Origin: Patescibacteria group bacterium
Lineage (GTDB): Bacteria; Patescibacteriota; Microgenomatia; Levybacterales; UBA12049
Direction: 5' to 3'
Length of the DNA stretch: 14,999 nucleotides
Assembly (NCBI GenBank): GCA_018900295.1
Contig: JAHIGH010000078.1
Location: forward strand, 1-14,999
Part shown: piece by piece, positions 14,071-14,999 of the stretch
Layout of the letters: each line of letters opens with the position of its first letter
Position numbering within the stretch: position 1 is the stretch's first letter
Notes under the pieces: model-generated
The model's input: only the letters and a program-made list of their open reading frames with translations
What the model was told of the DNA's origin: nothing
Database searches by the model: none
Translations under genes and position numbers: made by a program

Positions 14071-14122
14071 TCAAGCCTTTAAAACCGGATTAATCCTTAG
14101 CTCTCAATTAAATCCGGACTGG
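14071..14122 (-). repeat. 52-bp direct repeat, copy 1, downstream of hicA; terminator-like in the hicA direction
   Basis: Shares 41 of its first 50 bases with 14761-14810, including the continuous core TTTAAAACCGGATTAATCCTTA. It contains the inverted pair CCGGATT/AATCCGG around 19 bases, plus the self-complementary GGATTAATCC. On the minus strand the second arm is followed by TTTT, so it could act as a weak terminator for hicBA, whose stop is 37 bases away. Confidence 0.7.
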
Positions 14123-14158
14123 ATGGGTATGAGAATTATAGAATTTTTTATGGGGTTT

Positions 14159-14383
14159 TTATATTAGCTTTATGAACTCCTCTGTACTCAAATCTATTTG
14201 TCTAAGAATCGTACGGAGCGTGCCCTGCGGAATTGGTTTGGGATGAACAGCGACTTGAGTCCATCTCCCATCTGCATGAGCAAGGCGCACATGGCTTCCT
14301 TTTTTACCGATAATTTCAAAACCTTGTTTTTCAAGAAACTTAATTAGCTCTTTCCCCTTAATATTTCTTGGTAATTTGCTCAT
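14159..14383 (-). CDS. hicA: HicA family toxin (mRNA interferase)
   Basis: A 74-residue protein with the HicA/YcfA layout: N-terminal LPRNIKGKELIKFLEKQGFE helix region, then GKKGSHVRL with the conserved catalytic histidine (H31), a strand pair ending VAVHPKPIPQGTLR, and a C-terminal helix (RQIDLSTEEFIKLI). HicA has a double-stranded-RNA-binding-like fold and cleaves mRNAs to stop growth until neutralised by HicB. The ATG at 14383 follows directly on the hicB TAA with no spacer and no separate ribosome binding site, so toxin synthesis probably depends on coupling to hicB translation. Full length, catalytic residue present, so presumed functional. Confidence 0.95.
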   Translation of the reverse strand: MSKLPRNIKGKELIKFLEKQGFEIIGKKGSHVRLAHADGRWTQVAVHPKPIPQGTLRTILRQIDLSTEEFIKLI

Positions 14384-14659
14384 TTAAGCAATAGAAAGTT
14401 TTATGCCTGTCGGCGCAATCACTTTTGCAGAGGTAATAATTTGCTCTTCCATATGATCAATTGGTATTTCCTTCCCTTCTTTTGCAAGAGACTTAACAGC
14501 AAGCTCAATACCATCTTTTATACTTGTCAAGACTTCCTCGATAGTATCGCCATAGTCCGATATACAAAGTGTTGGGCAATATGCTACATAAACTATCTCC
14601 CCATTATCATACTTCTCCCTCTCAATAATAATTCTATAATTTAAAATTTTCTTTTCCAT
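14384..14659 (-). CDS. hicB: HicB family antitoxin
   Basis: A 91-residue antitoxin that binds HicA and blocks its RNase site. It shows the HicB_lk partial RNase H-like fold: YRIIIEREKYDNGEIVYVAYCPTL strands, SDYGDTIEEVLTSIKDGIELAVKSLAKEGKEIP helix and loop, and a C-terminal KVIAPTGIKLSIA strand. The helix-turn-helix or ribbon-helix-helix DNA-binding tail found in some HicB proteins is absent, so autoregulation may need another factor or the complex. Start: a GTG at 14713 is in frame, but ATG at 14659 fits homologues and sits exactly where a good promoter predicts transcription to begin. Antitoxin-first order is the reverse of the classical hicAB arrangement but is known elsewhere. Confidence 0.93.
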   Translation of the reverse strand: MEKKILNYRIIIEREKYDNGEIVYVAYCPTLCISDYGDTIEEVLTSIKDGIELAVKSLAKEGKEIPIDHMEEQIITSAKVIAPTGIKLSIA

Positions 14660-14665
14660 ATTCAC

Positions 14666-14694
14666 AGTATACAAAATTATTGAAGCTATAACAA
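14666..14694 (-). promoter_or_regulatory. hicBA promoter predicting a leaderless message
   Basis: On the minus strand TTGTTA (14694-14689, 4 of 6), a 17-bp spacer, then TATACT (14671-14666, 5 of 6). The expected start, seven bases past the -10, is the A of the hicB ATG at 14659. No Shine-Dalgarno is present, consistent with leaderless translation. Confidence 0.6.
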
Positions 14695-14760
14695 CTATTC
14701 GATTACTTTTCACTTACTGCACGGAAGATATCAAGCAGGAATATAAAGGATATTTTTAGC

Positions 14761-14812
14761 TCAAGCATTTAAAACCGGATTAATCCTTAAGTGTTAACTC
14801 AATCCGGAACGG
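14761..14812 (-). repeat. 52-bp direct repeat, copy 2, upstream of hicB
   Basis: Same orientation as 14071-14122 and 690 bp from it. The stem arms CCGGATT/AATCCGG are kept while the loop has diverged (5 of 10 bases), which suggests the fold matters. Together the two copies bracket the hicBA module (14123-14760). On the minus strand it also ends in TTTT and could terminate a gene beyond it. Confidence 0.7.
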
Positions 14813-14895
14813 GCGTGTATGGCTCTTATTCACTCAAAATAATTGACACAGCAATCAAATATACCACTCCGCAATCATTTTGCAAAAATTTGGTA
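14813..14895. other. Gene-free spacer
   Basis: Part of a 340-bp stretch (14660-14999) without a convincing gene. Beyond the hicBA promoter, repeat copy 2 and the terminal palindromic element, I see only AT-rich sequence here. A TTGACA at 14843-14848 has no -10 at a proper distance. Confidence 0.5.
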
Positions 14896-14999
14896 TATAC
14901 CTACCGTAGCTTTGCCTCTTCGCCTTATAGGCTTCGAGGGCACAAGTCAAAGTATCGCCGTGCCCTTCCGTAGCTTTAGCGAAGGAGGGTTAGGTATTA
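14896..14999. repeat. Structured GC-rich palindromic repeat at the window edge
   Basis: Bounded by inverted ends TACCTA (14898-14903) and TAGGTA (14991-14996). Inside are two direct copies of CCGTAGCTTT (14904-14913 and 14968-14977), a hairpin AGGGCAC/GTGCCCT around 16 bases (about 14937-14966), and shorter inverted pairs such as GCC-TTATA-GGC. The composition contrasts with the AT-rich surroundings and resembles the GC-rich element inside uvrC in vocabulary (CTTCGCC, GCCGTAG) but is not the same repeat. It may continue past the window. Confidence 0.6.

Noticed and set aside
14843..14848. Perfect -35-like TTGACA
   Set aside because: The nearest -10-like TATACC is only 11 bases away and there is no gene downstream on that strand in the window.
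14791..14973. Plus-strand 60-codon frame at the right end
   Set aside because: Half of it is encoded by the palindromic repeat and there is no ribosome binding site or recognised motif.
1..14999. CRISPR array, prophage or transposase
   Set aside because: No regularly spaced repeats with unique spacers, no transposase or phage structural genes; the holin-family protein is a common membrane protein and not evidence of a phage.

Overview
The window looks like a piece of a chromosome from a Candidate Phyla Radiation (Patescibacteria) bacterium, most likely Microgenomates-like. This is an inference from several things: shortened versions of housekeeping proteins (UvrC, the solute-binding protein), a membrane-anchored family 5 solute-binding protein without a lipobox, a yvcK-secG pair, short tightly spaced operons with few Shine-Dalgarno sequences, and GC-rich palindromic repeats inside otherwise AT-rich genes. 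No rRNA or tRNA gene is visible to confirm it.

Layout. 1-1034 (minus): 5' part of a DUF2130 protein with a long coiled coil and a nuclease-like D...ExK motif, running off the left edge. 1117-3626 (plus): a Type II restriction-modification operon, with an AccI-like endonuclease followed two bases later by a TaqI/HincII-type N6-adenine methyltransferase. 3683-6863 (plus): envelope and secretion genes, namely a possible micro-ORF, a four-helix holin-superfamily-IV membrane protein, yvcK, secG and a membrane-anchored family 5 solute-binding protein. 6850-13027 (minus): a nucleotide excision repair operon uvrA - transglutaminase-like membrane protein - uvrC, driven by a near-consensus promoter at 13099-13127. 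uvrC and the solute-binding gene converge and overlap by 14 bases. 13279-13965 (minus): a very AT-rich gene of unknown function with a HEPN-like R-x4-H motif. 14159-14659 (minus): a hicB-hicA toxin-antitoxin pair with a promoter that predicts a leaderless hicB message, bracketed by two 52-bp direct repeats. 14813-14999: a gene-free stretch ending in a structured GC-rich repeat.

The most notable signal is a family of palindromic elements sitting in frame inside essential repair genes. An 80-84 bp palindrome of the same family lies in both uvrA (in the linker between the two ATPase halves) and uvrC (in a loop of the RNase H-like nuclease domain). uvrC carries a second, unrelated 48-bp GC-rich element 16 codons long. 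This resembles the protein-coding palindromic elements known from Rickettsia, but in what looks like a CPR genome and in two partners of the same pathway. Other points of interest are tandem octamers in the leaders of two genes, a tandem heptamer array in the uvrA leader, and the repeat-bracketed hicBA cassette.
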